DNA from: Termitomyces sp. T153
Taxonomy: Eukaryota > Basidiomycota > Agaricomycetes > Agaricales > Lyophyllaceae
NCBI GenBank assembly: GCA_018296165.2
Contig: JACKQL020000125.1
Location: forward strand, 1 to 64,000
Direction of reading: 5' to 3'
Length of the DNA: 64,000 nt
Shown here: positions 63,755 to 64,000 of the stretch, one piece after another
How positions within the stretch are numbered: the stretch's first letter is position 1
How the letters are laid out: each line of letters begins with the position of its first letter
Position numbers and translations under genes: made by a program
The notes under the pieces: generated by a model
What the model was told of the DNA's origin: nothing
The model's input: the letters and a program-made list of their open reading frames with translations, nothing else
Database searches by the model: none

Positions 63755-64000
63755 ATGGCTGATTTAAAAGATCAACCAACTGGTGTCTCAGAGCCAACAC
63801 CTGGCCCCAATCTCAGTGAGATGCCTTCAGTGGCAAAATACCAACCCCTGCTGAAATGGAATGACAATAACACTTGCAATATGAGCAAGAGCTTTGGAAT
63901 GCCTGGGGGATTATCCATGTCTCAGATGAGGTCAATCCTGAACCCTGGTTATAGACCATGGGATAAATCAAGGGCATTGGGGCCATCAGCAGCAGCAATG
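63755..64000 (+). pseudogene. Copia-like Gag start, runs off the window
   Basis: ATG 63755 begins MADLKDQPTGVSEPTPGPN and stays open to the window end. A better copia-type match comes from another frame: YEQELWNAWGIIHVSDEVNPEP (63881-63950) resembles the Gag UBN2-like start of copia elements. Frame switching suggests one or two small indels. Only the first 80 codons or so are present, so the assignment is tentative. Confidence 0.4.

Noticed and set aside
1..64000. CRISPR array, bacterial operon, rRNA
   Set aside because: No regularly spaced short repeats with unique spacers, no Shine-Dalgarno-led gene clusters and no rRNA-like sequence were seen. The content is eukaryotic.

Overview
The window looks like a repeat-rich piece of a filamentous basidiomycete genome, probably an agaricomycete (inference). 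The evidence is short GT-AG introns (about 50 nt), a nuclear tRNA-Leu(CAA) with an intron, a six-exon TypA/BipA-type GTPase gene with a mitochondrial-looking N-terminus, MYND-finger genes, chromodomain-bearing Ty3/gypsy elements, Ty1/copia remnants and a Tc1 transposon with a DD34E triad. About 85% of the window is transposon-derived. Most of it is depleted in CpG, with TpG/CpA in place of CpG when copies are compared. This points to cytosine methylation and deamination, or a RIP-like process.

Layout. 1-533 is the end of a solo LTR of family A that cuts a GATA-type zinc finger (534-837). 838-4267 holds a minisatellite, a decayed ORF of unknown function (1814-2906) and tRNA-derived, SINE-like repeats. 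4268-15276 is the best-preserved element, a Ty3/gypsy element ('B') with Gag, protease, RT-RNase H and integrase. Behind the integrase it carries an antisense, multi-exon gene (12889-14208), and a solo LTR-A (4814-5914, TSD GTCCA) sits in its 5' LTR. 15439-20097 is a minus-strand copia element broken by an LTR-A and an LTR-B. 20098-20984 is a gypsy-C remnant. 21018-23814 and 48972-52104 are two copies of one segmental duplication carrying a MYND gene. Copy 1 was hit by a 721-bp foldback element and has lost its CpGs. Copy 2 was hit by a solo LTR-A (TSD GGTGC) and keeps CpGs.

23815-33133 is a gypsy-D element interrupted by a 7.5-kb LTR-A element (24766-32321). That element shows no recognisable pol but holds a complete four-exon antisense gene (29300-30857) with two CxxC motifs. 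33134-44734 holds two gypsy-C chromoviruses head to head. 44735-48971 holds LTR-A and gypsy-D fragments, a Tc1 element (46112-47710) and a copia fragment. 52246-56030 is a CpG-rich host island: a MYND relic, the TypA-like gene (53216-55549, minus) and tRNA-Leu (55922-56027, plus). 56040-59124 is mostly featureless, and 59125-64000 returns to LTR-A, gypsy-E and the start of a copia-like element.

How it fits together. The host genes look normal only inside the CpG-rich island. The most interesting feature is that two unrelated LTR elements carry spliced genes in antisense orientation between the coding region and the 3' LTR. This is the orientation in which introns are not removed from the element's genomic RNA. 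Decay is dominated by CpG transitions: CGA to TGA stops, and a GAC-GAY to GAC-AAY change that turns the RT catalytic YLDD into YLDN in all four degraded gypsy copies examined.
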